64,000 nt of DNA, taken from NCBI RefSeq assembly GCF_029892095.1, contig NZ_JARZAE010000004.1, forward strand, positions 5,208,001-5,272,000, written 5' to 3'. The notes under the pieces were generated by a model, which saw only the letters and a list, made by a program, of their open reading frames with translations, did no database searches and was not told the origin of the DNA. Origin of the DNA: Kitasatospora sp. MAP12-44. Lineage in GTDB: Bacteria; Actinomycetota; Actinomycetes; Streptomycetales; Streptomycetaceae. Each line of letters opens with the position of its first letter. Within the stretch, counting starts at the first letter, position 1. A program made the position numbers and the translations under genes. Shown one piece after another: positions 8,271 to 16,110 of the stretch.

Positions 8271-9017
8271 TCAGTCGATGCGGCGGCAGTGCAGGAAGAG
8301 CTGTTCCTCCGGCGGCAGCGCGGTACAGGCGGGAGCGTACGGGCGGTCGCTGCACGCCTCCACGGTGAAGCCGGCCTGGTGCAGCAGCTGGGCCAGCTCC
8401 TCGCGGAGGTAGCCGCTGATCCTGATCTCCTGGCCGAGGAACAGCAGCGGGTAGTGGTCGAGGTCGGCCTCCACCATGCCGAGCGCCAGCAGCCCGCCGG
8501 GCCGCAGGAGTGTCCGGATCCGGTCCAGCATCAGCGGTATCTCGCGTTGCGGCAGCACGATCAGCGAGAAGAACGCGGTGACGGCGGCGAAGCGCCCGGC
8601 CCCGGCCGGCCCGAGCTCCGGCAGCCCCCAGGCCTGCTCGGCGCGCTCGGTGGCGAGGTCGTACATGTCCATCCGGTGGTAGCGGGCGGCCTCGGGCAGG
8701 TTCTGCCGGGCCAGCCTCAGCATGCCGTCGGAGAGGTCGATGGCCGTCACGTCCAGGCCGCCGGCAGCCAGTTGGCGGGCGGTTGGATCGCCGATTCCGC
8801 AGCCGATGTCCAGCACCCGGGAGCCGATCGGGAGTTCGGCCAGCAGCCGGCAACCCGCCGCGAGCTGGCCGGACTTGGCGGGAAACGCCTCGCTGTAGCG
8901 GGAGCCGATCACGTCGAAGGCCAGTGCCTGCAGGGCGCGCTCGGCACTGCGGCAGACCAGGGGGTGCGGCTCGGCCGCCGCGCCCTGGGCAGGGTCCGTT
9001 ATCTGTCCCGTCGTCAC
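8271..9017 (-). CDS. class I SAM-dependent methyltransferase
   Basis: About 248 aa with a Rossmann methyltransferase core: motif I VLDIGCGIGDPTARQLA, motif II around VTAIDLSDGML, and a post-core LLRPGGLLALGMVE segment. The substrate is unknown. GTG 9017 is favoured because AAAGG lies 12 nt upstream; GTG 9038 would add seven residues. The gene reads into the 55-bp gap before the downstream phosphatase and is preceded by an unusually long (about 450 bp) non-coding region that holds a 17-bp element shared with the bldK upstream region. It is not obviously part of a biosynthetic cluster. Confidence 0.75.
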   Translation of the reverse strand: MTTGQITDPAQGAAAEPHPLVCRSAERALQALAFDVIGSRYSEAFPAKSGQLAAGCRLLAELPIGSRVLDIGCGIGDPTARQLAAGGLDVTAIDLSDGMLRLARQNLPEAARYHRMDMYDLATERAEQAWGLPELGPAGAGRFAAVTAFFSLIVLPQREIPLMLDRIRTLLRPGGLLALGMVEADLDHYPLLFLGQEIRISGYLREELAQLLHQAGFTVEACSDRPYAPACTALPPEEQLFLHCRRID

Positions 9018-9366
9018 GATTGAGAGGCACCTTTCCACCGTGGCACCGACCGCCGCTACAGTCGGTGGCCGTCCGCTCCTCGCAGTCCCCGTCCGCTCCG
9101 CCGGTCGCGCGCGCCCGCCGCACGTGCCACCTGGCCTCTGAGAATATGCGTGATCACTGCGGTATGGAGTCCGTTTCCAGCCAACTCATACCTGCCGGGA
9201 CGAATACGCAGCAGGTGGCGGGAGCTCAGTGGGGCAGGCGGGGGTGGTGAGAGCGGCCCTCGCGCGCCGCGTGGCGCAGGGGGTGGGTCGTTTCGTCGGC
9301 GTTTATCGAACGTCAATCGCCGGGTGTCAGAGTTCTACCAGCGCCGGGGAAGCGCAGAGAGGTGCT
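9018..9366. other. non-coding upstream region of the methyltransferase gene
   Basis: No convincing gene. The 86-codon open frame at 9056-9316 (TTG start) has no family resemblance. On the minus strand it contains TTGACGTTCGATAAACG (complement of 9300-9316), repeated exactly at 59690-59706 upstream of the bldK operon in the same orientation to the downstream gene. In both places TTGACG could act as a -35 box, but no good -10 is visible at 17 nt. The local drop in GC at 9130-9200 also fits a promoter. Confidence 0.45.
9300..9316 (-). promoter_or_regulatory. 17-bp shared element (copy 1)
   Basis: CGTTTATCGAACGTCAA on the plus strand, identical to 59690-59706. More than half its bases are A/T in a genome of about 70% GC, so a chance second copy is improbable. 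It lies about 285 bp upstream of the methyltransferase start. Function unknown; a regulator site or a -35-containing promoter element are the two readings. Confidence 0.5.
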
Positions 9367-9468
9367 CCCGCAGCCGGGGGGCTGCGGGGACACCACTGTT
9401 CCGGGGGGAACAGGGAGCGGGGGGTGCTTCCCAGAACGGGGGGATCGGGGTCACGGGGGACCCCGATC
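9367..9468. terminator. three tandem hairpins after the SARP gene
   Basis: Three perfect hairpins follow one another. CCCGCAGCC/GGCTGCGGG at 9367-9375 and 9380-9388; CTGTTCC/GGAACAG at 9396-9402 and 9407-9413; GATCGGGGTC/GACCCCGATC at 9443-9452 and 9459-9468. The first two loops are exactly GGGG, the third ACGGGG. The third begins one or two bases after the SARP stop codon and is the likely terminator. The function of the other two is open (reinforced termination, processing site or small RNA). Confidence 0.6.
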
Positions 9469-9469
9469 A

Positions 9470-12448
9470 TCAAGGCGCGGGGGTGGTTGGAGGCTCGGTG
9501 TGCTGAGCGTCGATCAGGTCCTGCACGGGCAGGGCCTCGGGCACACCGAGCCGGGTGAAGATGCCCAGCGCGTCGTGCAGGTGGGACAGCCCGCGGTCGG
9601 GCTGCCCCTGACGCAGCAGCGCCTCGCCGAGCGCGGCGTTCGCCAGGCCCTGGCAGTAGGCGTTGTCGACCTCCTCGGCGATGGTCAGCGCCTCGTCGGC
9701 GGCGACGGCCGCTTCGGACACCTGCCCGTCCGTCAGCAGGCACCCGGCCAGCCGGGCCAGCGAGAGCCCTTCCCAGAACCGCTGCTGCTGCTCCTGGTAG
9801 CGCTGGTACGCCTCGCGAAGATGGGTGGCTGCCTGAGCCGGCGAGCCGGCGGTGCCGAGCACGACGCCCAGTTGGTAGAGCGTGTCGGTCAGGCAGTAGG
9901 CGTTGTTCGACATCCGCGCCGTGACCAGCGCCGACTCGGCGGAGCTGACGGCCCGTTCACGCTGGCCGAGGGCGAGGTGGGCGCGCGCGATGTTCCCGAG
10001 GACCCGAGCCTCGCTGCTCTTGGCCTCCAGGCTTTCGAGAAGTTCCCGGGCCTGTTCGAAGAACGGCAGGGCTTGGGCGGGCCGGTTCGTGGTACTCAGC
10101 ACGGTGCCCAGGAGACTGGCCGCAGTCGATCGGAGGATCGGCGTCTCGGTGGGGCTCAGCAAATCCAGGCACTCACGTAGGGAGCTTTCCGAGTCGGGGA
10201 AGTCGCCGGCCATGTAGCCGAGCACCCCCAGCGCGAAGCGGATCCGGGCGAGTGCGCCCTCGTCGGCCTGGGAGGCCGCGCTGCGGGCGGCGATGTCCAG
10301 GATGCGGCGGATGCGCTCCCCGTGGATCCGTTCCTCCACGAGCGATCTCAGGACGATGAGCACGTCGACAGCCCGGCGCATCAGTTCGGACGAGTCTTCG
10401 ACGACCCTCTCCATCGTCGCGAGGAGGAGCGCGAATTCGGCGCGCAGCCAGCCACGCGCCGTCCCCGTGGTCTCGAACCTGATGCCCGCCTGAGCGGGGT
10501 GGTGCAGTGCTTCTGCCAGCAGATCGTCAGGTTCCAGGGTCTGCGCGGCGTTCCGGAGCGTCGCGAGCAGCAGGTCCAGGAGTCGGAGCAGGCCGGCCTG
10601 TTCCTCCTCCTGTGTCTTGAACTTGTCGGCCTGCTTCTGGGCGAAGAGTCGGAGCAGGTCGTGGTAGCGGTAGCGGCCCGGAGTGAAGCACTCCAGCATG
10701 TTGGCTTCGACCAGTGCCTCCGCGAGGTCCTCCGCCTGATCCTCCGTCGTGCCGAGCAGAGCTGCCACCGCGGCAAGCGGCAGGTCAGGACTGTCGACCG
10801 AGGCCAGCAGTCGGAATGCCCGTGCCTCGTCGGCCTTGAGCTGGCCGTAGCCGAGACCGAGGGTGGTCTCGACGGCGAGGTTGCCCAGCTGGAGTTCGTC
10901 CAGCCGCCGGCGCTGGTCCGCTAACCGACGGGCCAGGTCCGAGACGCTCCAACGCGGCCTGCTCGCCAGCCGGGCGGCCGCGATCCGGACGGCCAACGGA
11001 AGAAATCCGCAGGCCGTGACCACTGCGAGGGCGGCCTCGGGTTCGGCGTCGGTGCGCTGCTGCCCGACGATGGCCGCGAAGAGCTCGAGCGCCTCCTGCG
11101 GGGACAACTCCTCGACGTCCACGAGGTGGGCTCCGGGCAGGCCGGCCAACCGGGAACGGCTCGTCGCGAGGACCGCGCAGCCGGCGACCCCGGGGATCAG
11201 CGGTGCGACCTGGGTGACGTCGTGCGCATTGTCGAGCAGGATCAGCATCCGGCGGTCGGCCAGCAGCGAGCGGTAGAGGGCGACCCGTTGCTCGAAGGGT
11301 TCGGGAGCCTCGGCCACACCCAGCGCGAAGAGGAAGTCGCCGAGGACCATGGCGGGGTCGGCGGGCGTCGCTCCCGCCCCGCGGAGATCCACGTACAACT
11401 GACCGTCCGGGAACTCGTTTCGGACGCTGTGTGCGACGTGCACGGCGAGCGTGGTCTTCCCCACGCCACCGATGCCCGCCAGCGAGGTGACCACCACCGC
11501 CTGGCCGGAGGCGCTGCGCAGGGCATCGCGCAACTCGGTGACCAGTGGGTCGCGGCCGCTGAAGTCCGAGATGTCGGCCGGAAGCTGGGCGGGAGGAGCG
11601 GTGAGCGCCGGCTGCCCGCTCTCGGGAGCCGGGCTGACCGGCTCCGGCGGGGCGTACATCAGTGTCGGGTCTGCGGAGAGGATCCGGGAATGCATGGCAG
11701 CCAGGCTGATCCCCGGTTCCACACCGAGTTCGTCGATCAGCAGCTTGCGGGTGGCCGCGTAGACGTTGAGCGCCTCGGCCTGCCGTCCGCACTGGTAGAG
11801 CGCCAGCATCAGGAGTTCGCGAAGGCGTTCGCGCAGCGGGTGCTCGGTGGCGAGCGACTTCAGCTCGGAGGCCACGTCGGCGTGCAGGCCGATGTCGAGC
11901 GCCGCAGCGAACCGCTCCTCCCAGGCTGTCACCCGACGCTCGGTCAGCCGCAGGCGCTGGGAGTCCGCGTACGGACCGGGGATTCCGGCCAGCGGCTGGC
12001 CGCTCCAGAGCGCGAGTGCGGAGACGAGCAGTTGGTGGGCCCGCTCGGCCTCGCCGACCTGTCGGGCCTGGTTGGCATCGGAGAACCTCGCATCGAAGAC
12101 GGCCAGGTCGAGCGCGTCCGCTGACACGCGTAGAACGTAGCCGTCGCGAACCGAGACCAGCAGTTCCGCGGGCGCCCGCACCTCGCGGCCCGGTTCGATC
12201 ACCGATCGCAGTCGGGAGATGTAGGTGCGCAGCGCCGCGACCGCCTGCGGCGGTGGGCGGTCGCCCCAGAGACCGTCGACCAGTTCCTGCGTGGTGACCG
12301 GTCGGCCCCGATTCAGCAGCAGGGCCGTCAGGACCGCCTGCTGCTGCGGTGATCCGAGGGCCAGGGCCTGGTCGCCGCGCCATGCCTGGACGGGTCCGAG
12401 CACCTGGAACCGCAGCACGGCGTCGTGCTGCGTTGCCTGAAGCTCCAT
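9470..12448 (-). CDS. AfsR-type SARP regulator: SARP DNA-binding, NB-ARC (STAND) ATPase, TPR
   Basis: A 992-aa protein from ATG 12448 (AGGGG 6 nt upstream). Order of domains: OmpR-type winged helix (about 10-100), bacterial transcriptional activator domain (about 100-250), a linker, an NB-ARC/STAND ATPase (about 290-560; Walker A GIGGVGKTT near 325, Walker B LILLDN, ATSRSRL sensor), then helical TPR repeats (about 690-970). This is the AfsR architecture: transcription activation gated by nucleotide state and a TPR sensor. It contains one TTA leucine codon (codon 509, bases 10922-10924), predicting bldA dependence. It diverges from a 69-aa peptide gene whose promoter carries 11-bp-spaced heptamer repeats. 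No biosynthetic cluster is adjacent, so it is not clearly pathway-specific. Confidence 0.92.
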   Translation of the reverse strand: MELQATQHDAVLRFQVLGPVQAWRGDQALALGSPQQQAVLTALLLNRGRPVTTQELVDGLWGDRPPPQAVAALRTYISRLRSVIEPGREVRAPAELLVSVRDGYVLRVSADALDLAVFDARFSDANQARQVGEAERAHQLLVSALALWSGQPLAGIPGPYADSQRLRLTERRVTAWEERFAAALDIGLHADVASELKSLATEHPLRERLRELLMLALYQCGRQAEALNVYAATRKLLIDELGVEPGISLAAMHSRILSADPTLMYAPPEPVSPAPESGQPALTAPPAQLPADISDFSGRDPLVTELRDALRSASGQAVVVTSLAGIGGVGKTTLAVHVAHSVRNEFPDGQLYVDLRGAGATPADPAMVLGDFLFALGVAEAPEPFEQRVALYRSLLADRRMLILLDNAHDVTQVAPLIPGVAGCAVLATSRSRLAGLPGAHLVDVEELSPQEALELFAAIVGQQRTDAEPEAALAVVTACGFLPLAVRIAAARLASRPRWSVSDLARRLADQRRRLDELQLGNLAVETTLGLGYGQLKADEARAFRLLASVDSPDLPLAAVAALLGTTEDQAEDLAEALVEANMLECFTPGRYRYHDLLRLFAQKQADKFKTQEEEQAGLLRLLDLLLATLRNAAQTLEPDDLLAEALHHPAQAGIRFETTGTARGWLRAEFALLLATMERVVEDSSELMRRAVDVLIVLRSLVEERIHGERIRRILDIAARSAASQADEGALARIRFALGVLGYMAGDFPDSESSLRECLDLLSPTETPILRSTAASLLGTVLSTTNRPAQALPFFEQARELLESLEAKSSEARVLGNIARAHLALGQRERAVSSAESALVTARMSNNAYCLTDTLYQLGVVLGTAGSPAQAATHLREAYQRYQEQQQRFWEGLSLARLAGCLLTDGQVSEAAVAADEALTIAEEVDNAYCQGLANAALGEALLRQGQPDRGLSHLHDALGIFTRLGVPEALPVQDLIDAQHTEPPTTPAP

Positions 12449-12565
12449 GAGATCCCCTGAAGGCCGGTGGCTGTGCACCTACAAATTGCTGCCCTCCCCG
12501 CTCAGTCGTGCATCGCACCACGTGAGGGTCGGTGCGGGGCGGCGAGTTGAGCGAGCGGAGGGCTG

Positions 12566-12594
12566 TTTATAAGACATTTAACGATTCCTACAAT
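12566..12594 (+). promoter_or_regulatory. candidate SARP-type promoter of the 69-aa peptide gene
   Basis: In a locally AT-rich patch, heptamers TTTATAA (12566-12572) and TTTAACG (12577-12583) start 11 bp apart and are followed 5 nt later by a good -10, TACAAT (12589-12594). SARP activators bind heptameric direct repeats with 11-bp periodicity just upstream of the -10. The heptamers match at only four or five of seven positions, so the call is tentative. Confidence 0.45.
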
Positions 12595-12662
12595 ACTGTC
12601 CCTACGCCTCGGCTGGTCCCGATCGGGGTGGAAGTGAACCTAACGACCAGAAAGGCCTTGTC

Positions 12663-12872
12663 ATGGCCGAGAACGAGAGCTTGATCGCAGTCCCTCAGGA
12701 GTCCAGCGCGTCGGCGACCACCGTGCCTGCTGCGGAGGAGGGCGAGCTGCTGGTGCCCGCGCAGGCCAGCGCGCCCGTCATCGAGCAGCCCACGGCGGCG
12801 GAACCCGCAGTGGCATGGGGTCAGTCTGAGGGTGACGTCAAGCCTCTCGGCCTGATAACCCCCACGCACTGA
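12663..12872 (+). CDS. 69-aa acidic Ala/Pro/Glu-rich peptide, divergent from SARP gene
   Basis: Starts MAENESLIAVPQESS and ends GDVKPLGLITPTH. No cysteine, no signal peptide, no membrane segment; the middle is low-complexity Ala/Pro/Glu/Val, and one tryptophan (AWGQSEGDV) precedes the tail. AAGG lies 8 nt before ATG 12663. A -10-like TACAAT is upstream and a strong terminator with a T-tract follows, so this is a discrete transcription unit. A leader-like acidic body with a short distinct C-terminal segment resembles a RiPP or signal-peptide precursor, but no modifying enzyme is next to it. The arrangement also recalls AfsR and its small target AfsS. I do not recognise the family. Confidence 0.6.
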   Translation: MAENESLIAVPQESSASATTVPAAEEGELLVPAQASAPVIEQPTAAEPAVAWGQSEGDVKPLGLITPTH

Positions 12873-12890
12873 GGCCGTCCCACAGCTCCG

Positions 12891-12924
12891 CCCCGTACCG
12901 GTATCGACCGGTGCGGGGCATTTT
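12891..12924 (+). terminator. intrinsic terminator of the 69-aa peptide gene
   Basis: CCCCGTACCGGT (12891-12902), loop ATCG, ACCGGTGCGGGG (12907-12918; one T-G wobble), then CATTTTC. This is one of the few hairpins in the window with a clear T-run. Confidence 0.85.
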
Positions 12925-13000
12925 CTGTGGTCCGCCAGAATTGGCCTGGTATGTCAATTTCCGGCGCCTTGGAAGGCCGGGAGCATTGACGGGCGAGGCT

Positions 13001-13045
13001 TGTATAGTTCAACTTATACAGATCCGTATAGATTGAGTCATACAA
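13001..13045 (+). promoter_or_regulatory. AT-rich palindromic leader of ATPase gene 1
   Basis: TGTATA-N8-TATACA at 13001-13020 is a perfect 6-bp-arm palindrome. A related copy, TATAG-N8-ATACA, follows at 13028-13045 and runs to the start codon, so the gene's start sits inside the repeat. No Shine-Dalgarno is visible between the repeat and ATG 13047. This looks like an operator/promoter combination giving a very short or leaderless transcript. Confidence 0.5.
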
Positions 13046-13046
13046 G

Positions 13047-14561
13047 ATGCCTTCGAGCTCGATCCCCAAGCCCACCCGGGTCATGGGCCGCTCCCAGGAG
13101 TGGTCCTCGCTGACCCGCTTCGTCCAGCGCGGTGGACCCGCCCTGCACATCGGCCTGCTGTCGGGCCGGCGCCGCCACGGCAAGTCCTTCCTGCTCCGCG
13201 CACTGGCCGAGGCCACCGGCGGTCTGTACGTCACGGCGGTGCAGGAGGAGGGGCGGCTGGCGGCGCAGCGGCGGTTCACGGCGGCGCTGGCGGGCTACGC
13301 CGGGCTGCCCGCCGGCACGGTGGAACTCGACGACTGGCAGCAGATCCTGACCACCGCCCTGGAACTCGTCGAGCGGCGTCGAGCCACCGGCGCGCTGCCC
13401 CTGCTGATCATCGACGAGCTGCCCTACCTGCTCGACCACTCACCCGAGATCCCCTCGCTGCTCCAGCACCTCTACGACGACTCGCAGGCGGGACAGGCAC
13501 CCGGCGGCAGGTTGGTGCTCTGCGGCTCGGCGATGAGCGTGATGACGGAACTGCTGTCGGGGAACAAGGCGCTACGCGGCCGTGCCGCGCTGGACATGCG
13601 GCTGGGCCAGTTCGACTACCGTGCCGCGGGCCGGTTCTGGGGAGTGGACGAGCCGACGGTGGCGCTTCGCCTGCATGCCGTACTCGGTGGGGCGCCCGGC
13701 TACCGGCAGTTGGTGCAGGATGCTCCGCCCGGCACGTTGGAGGAGTTCGACGACTGGGTCGTGGAGAACCTGCTCGACCCCGATCTGGGCCTCTTCACCC
13801 GCAACGAGACCGAGCACCTGCTCCGCGAGGACCCCAGGATCACCCGGCGGACGCTCTACTACGACATCCTCACCGCGGTGGCCGGGGGCGCGACCACCCC
13901 CACGAAGATCGGCGGGGTCATCGGCCGGGAGCGGACGGCCTTGGCACACCCGTTGTCCGTGCTGGAGTCGGCGGGTTACCTGCGCCGTAGCCAGGACCTT
14001 CTGCACACGCGCAATCCGACGATCAGCGTCACCGACCCGATCATCCGCTTCAACCAGCTGATCACCGTGCCGTACGCGGACCTGCTCGACCGGCGCGAGG
14101 CGCGTCAGGTGTGGGAGGCGTCCAGGGCGACGTTCGCCTCGCAGATCCTGGGCCCGCACTTCGAGGAGCTCTCGCGCGGCTGGACGCGCGACTTCGCCGG
14201 AGCGCAGTCGCTGGGCGGCCGCCTGGTCGGTGCGGTGGGGACCACCGCGGTCCACGACGCGGCCGGTCGGGCCAAGCACGAGGTCGACGTCGTCGCCCTG
14301 GCGCCCGGGCGGCGCCCGGGCGCGGGCGGCGCGAGCATCATCCTGCTCGGAGAGGCGAAGGCGACCCTGCAGCGTCGCACGCCCGGTGACATCGAACGCC
14401 TGGAGCGCATCAGGCAGTTGCTCACGTCAGAGGGCCACCGGGCCGAAGGCGCCACGCTCGCGGTCTTCTCGCTCACGGGATTCAGCCCGGAGCTGGAGCA
14501 GCTGGCCGCGCAGCGCGAGGACGTCCTGTTGGTCGGCATCGACGCGCTCTACGGGCACTGA
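13047..14561 (+). CDS. AAA/STAND-like ATPase with C-terminal DUF234 nuclease-like domain (copy 1)
   Basis: 504 aa. The N-terminal P-loop ATPase has Walker A SGRRRHGKS (about 38-46), Walker B LLIIDELPYLL (about 119-129) and a sensor-like LVLCGSAMS. A winged-helix region (about 275-330; TTPTKIGGVIGRERTAL.HPLSVLE) follows, then a C-terminal DUF234-type domain with EVDVVAL (about 411-417) and LLGEAKAT (about 433-440). The E-x-D...GEAK pattern resembles PD-(D/E)XK nuclease-fold active sites. The family is common in archaea and scattered in bacteria, with unclear function. An in-frame ATG at 13083 gives MGRSQEW, closer to the family start, but neither start has a clear RBS. Followed by a paralogue. 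Confidence 0.75.
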   Translation: MPSSSIPKPTRVMGRSQEWSSLTRFVQRGGPALHIGLLSGRRRHGKSFLLRALAEATGGLYVTAVQEEGRLAAQRRFTAALAGYAGLPAGTVELDDWQQILTTALELVERRRATGALPLLIIDELPYLLDHSPEIPSLLQHLYDDSQAGQAPGGRLVLCGSAMSVMTELLSGNKALRGRAALDMRLGQFDYRAAGRFWGVDEPTVALRLHAVLGGAPGYRQLVQDAPPGTLEEFDDWVVENLLDPDLGLFTRNETEHLLREDPRITRRTLYYDILTAVAGGATTPTKIGGVIGRERTALAHPLSVLESAGYLRRSQDLLHTRNPTISVTDPIIRFNQLITVPYADLLDRREARQVWEASRATFASQILGPHFEELSRGWTRDFAGAQSLGGRLVGAVGTTAVHDAAGRAKHEVDVVALAPGRRPGAGGASIILLGEAKATLQRRTPGDIERLERIRQLLTSEGHRAEGATLAVFSLTGFSPELEQLAAQREDVLLVGIDALYGH

Positions 14562-14589
14562 GACCTGCAACACATCCAAATTTGATACA

Positions 14590-14608
14590 CTCATCCATGA
14601 GACTCTCA
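14590..14608 (+). promoter_or_regulatory. overlapping palindromes in the leader of ATPase gene 2
   Basis: The 70-bp gap between the two ATPase genes is AT-rich for this genome. CTCAT-CC-ATGAG (14590-14601) overlaps TGAGA-C-TCTCA (14598-14608). A separate promoter or operator for the second gene is plausible; the sequence is not the same as the leader of the first. Confidence 0.4.
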
Positions 14609-14631
14609 AAAATGGCTGTATGGAGGCCCAG

Positions 14632-16053
14632 GTGGACGACTTCCTCGGTCGCGATCGCGAACTCGACCAGCTGAACCGCATGCTGCGCCGCGTGGAAGCA
14701 GGCGGTCGCGCCGGTCGCCCCGGGCGCGCCGTCCTCATGCGGGGCCGCCGCCGCGTGGGCAAGTCCCGGCTGGCGGAGGAGTTCATCGACCGTGCAGGGG
14801 TGCCCTGCCTCTTTTTCACGGCCTCCGCGCAGTCGTCCGTCCAGGCCGATGTTCGCCTCTTCACCGCCGCGGCAGAGAGCTCCACGCTTCCCGGAGCCGC
14901 CTCCTTCCGCGGGCAGGCCCCGCAGGACTGGGACGCCGCGCTCTCCCTGCTCGCCAACGCGGTGCCGCTGGACCGGCCGAGCATCGTGGTCCTGGACGAG
15001 ATGCCGTACCTGATCGCCAACGACCCGGGTTTCGAGGGCACACTCCAGAAACTGTTCGACCGGGAGCTCTCCAAGCGTCCGGTGCTGCTCCTGTGCATCG
15101 GCTCCGACCTCGCCATGATGGAGGCGCTGAACGAGTACGGGAGGCCGTTCCACCAGCGAGCCACCGAAATGGTCGTCCCGCCGATGAGCCCCGCAGCGGT
15201 CGCCGGGATGCTGCGCCTGCCGCCTGCCGAGGCCTTCGACGCCTATCTGGTCTCCGGCGGTCTGCCGCTCATCCTCGATGAGTGGCCGGACGGAACCGGG
15301 GTTCTCGACTACCTCGCCGACGCCGTTCACGACCCCACATCGGCGCTCCTGGTCAGCGCAGAGCGGGCGCTGGCGGCCGAGTTCCCGACCGAGGCTCAGG
15401 CGCGGCAGGTGCTGGGTGCGATCGGTTCGGGTGAGCGAAGCTACTCGCTGATCGGTCGGGCGGCCGGTGGGATGCCGCACGCATCACTCGGACGGGCGCT
15501 CCAACTGCTCACCGCCAAGCGGGTGGTGGATGCGGTGACCCCGCTCTCCGGTCAGCCGTCGAAGGAGACCCGGTACCTGGTCGCCGACCCTTATCTTCGT
15601 TTCTGGCTGCAGTTCATCGGGCCCTATCTGTCCGAGATCGAACGCGGCCGGGGGGATCTCGTACTGGACCGGATCAGGAAGTCCTGGACGTCCTGGCGGG
15701 GCAGGGCGATCGAGCCCGTCGTCCGGGAGGCATTGCACCGGATGCCGGCCGGAGTGCTGCCCGAGGGCACCGGCGTGGTGGGCGGCTACTGGACCAGGAG
15801 CAATGACCCGGAGATCGACATCGTGGCGGCCGACCGTGGCCCGATCGCCAAGCGGATCACCGCGGTCGGCTCGGTGAAGTGGCTGGAGCAGCGCCCCTTC
15901 GACGCGCACGACCTGGCGGAGCTCGCCGTCCACCGCTCGCAGCTCCCCGGCGCCGACCCGTCCACACCGTTGCTGGCGGTGGCCCGCAGTGGCTGCACGG
16001 TGCAGGGCCTGACCGTCGTCGGGCCCGAGGAACTGCTGACGGCCTGGCAGTAG
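14632..16053 (+). CDS. AAA/STAND-like ATPase with C-terminal DUF234 nuclease-like domain (copy 2)
   Basis: About 473 aa from GTG 14632 (GGAGG 5 nt upstream); this gives MDDFLGRDRELDQL, the usual FxGRxxEL start. ATG 14620 is an alternative without an RBS. Walker A is RGRRRVGKS (about 33-41), Walker B IVVLDEMPYLI (about 117-127), with a LCIGSDLAMM sensor segment, a winged-helix middle region and a C-terminal domain with PEIDIVA and GSVKW. This parallels the E-x-D...(E)xK pattern of copy 1, but the expected acidic residue before VK is a serine, so nuclease activity may be lost. It is a divergent paralogue of the preceding gene, and the pair ends at a strong terminator. Confidence 0.75.
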   Translation: MDDFLGRDRELDQLNRMLRRVEAGGRAGRPGRAVLMRGRRRVGKSRLAEEFIDRAGVPCLFFTASAQSSVQADVRLFTAAAESSTLPGAASFRGQAPQDWDAALSLLANAVPLDRPSIVVLDEMPYLIANDPGFEGTLQKLFDRELSKRPVLLLCIGSDLAMMEALNEYGRPFHQRATEMVVPPMSPAAVAGMLRLPPAEAFDAYLVSGGLPLILDEWPDGTGVLDYLADAVHDPTSALLVSAERALAAEFPTEAQARQVLGAIGSGERSYSLIGRAAGGMPHASLGRALQLLTAKRVVDAVTPLSGQPSKETRYLVADPYLRFWLQFIGPYLSEIERGRGDLVLDRIRKSWTSWRGRAIEPVVREALHRMPAGVLPEGTGVVGGYWTRSNDPEIDIVAADRGPIAKRITAVGSVKWLEQRPFDAHDLAELAVHRSQLPGADPSTPLLAVARSGCTVQGLTVVGPEELLTAWQ

Positions 16054-16059
16054 GCAGCA

Positions 16060-16093
16060 CAGTGCCCGTGTGCCGTTCGGCGCACGGGCACTG
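16060..16093. terminator. bidirectional terminator between ATPase 2 and fumarase
   Basis: 15-bp arms CAGTGCCCGTGTGCC (16060-16074) and GGCGCACGGGCACTG (16079-16093), one wobble pair, loop GTTC, between convergent genes. Confidence 0.85.
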
Positions 16094-16110
16094 ACTGTGT
16101 CGGGTCCCGG

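Noticed and set aside
9056..9316. 86-codon minus-strand frame starting with TTG at the 17-bp element
   Set aside because: No RBS, no family, Arg/Pro-rich composition; the region is better explained as regulatory.
12663..12872. Lanthipeptide or lasso peptide precursor
   Set aside because: No Cys in the peptide and no LanM/LanKC, cyclase or protease gene nearby; kept as an uncharacterised small protein.
13000..13046. A CRISPR-like or iteron-like replication origin in the AT-rich repeats before ATPase 1
   Set aside because: Only two related copies, directly abutting a start codon; an operator or promoter is the simpler reading.
9018..16110. A secondary-metabolite biosynthetic cluster around the SARP gene
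   Set aside because: No core biosynthetic, tailoring or transport genes are present; only the regulator, a small peptide and two ATPases.
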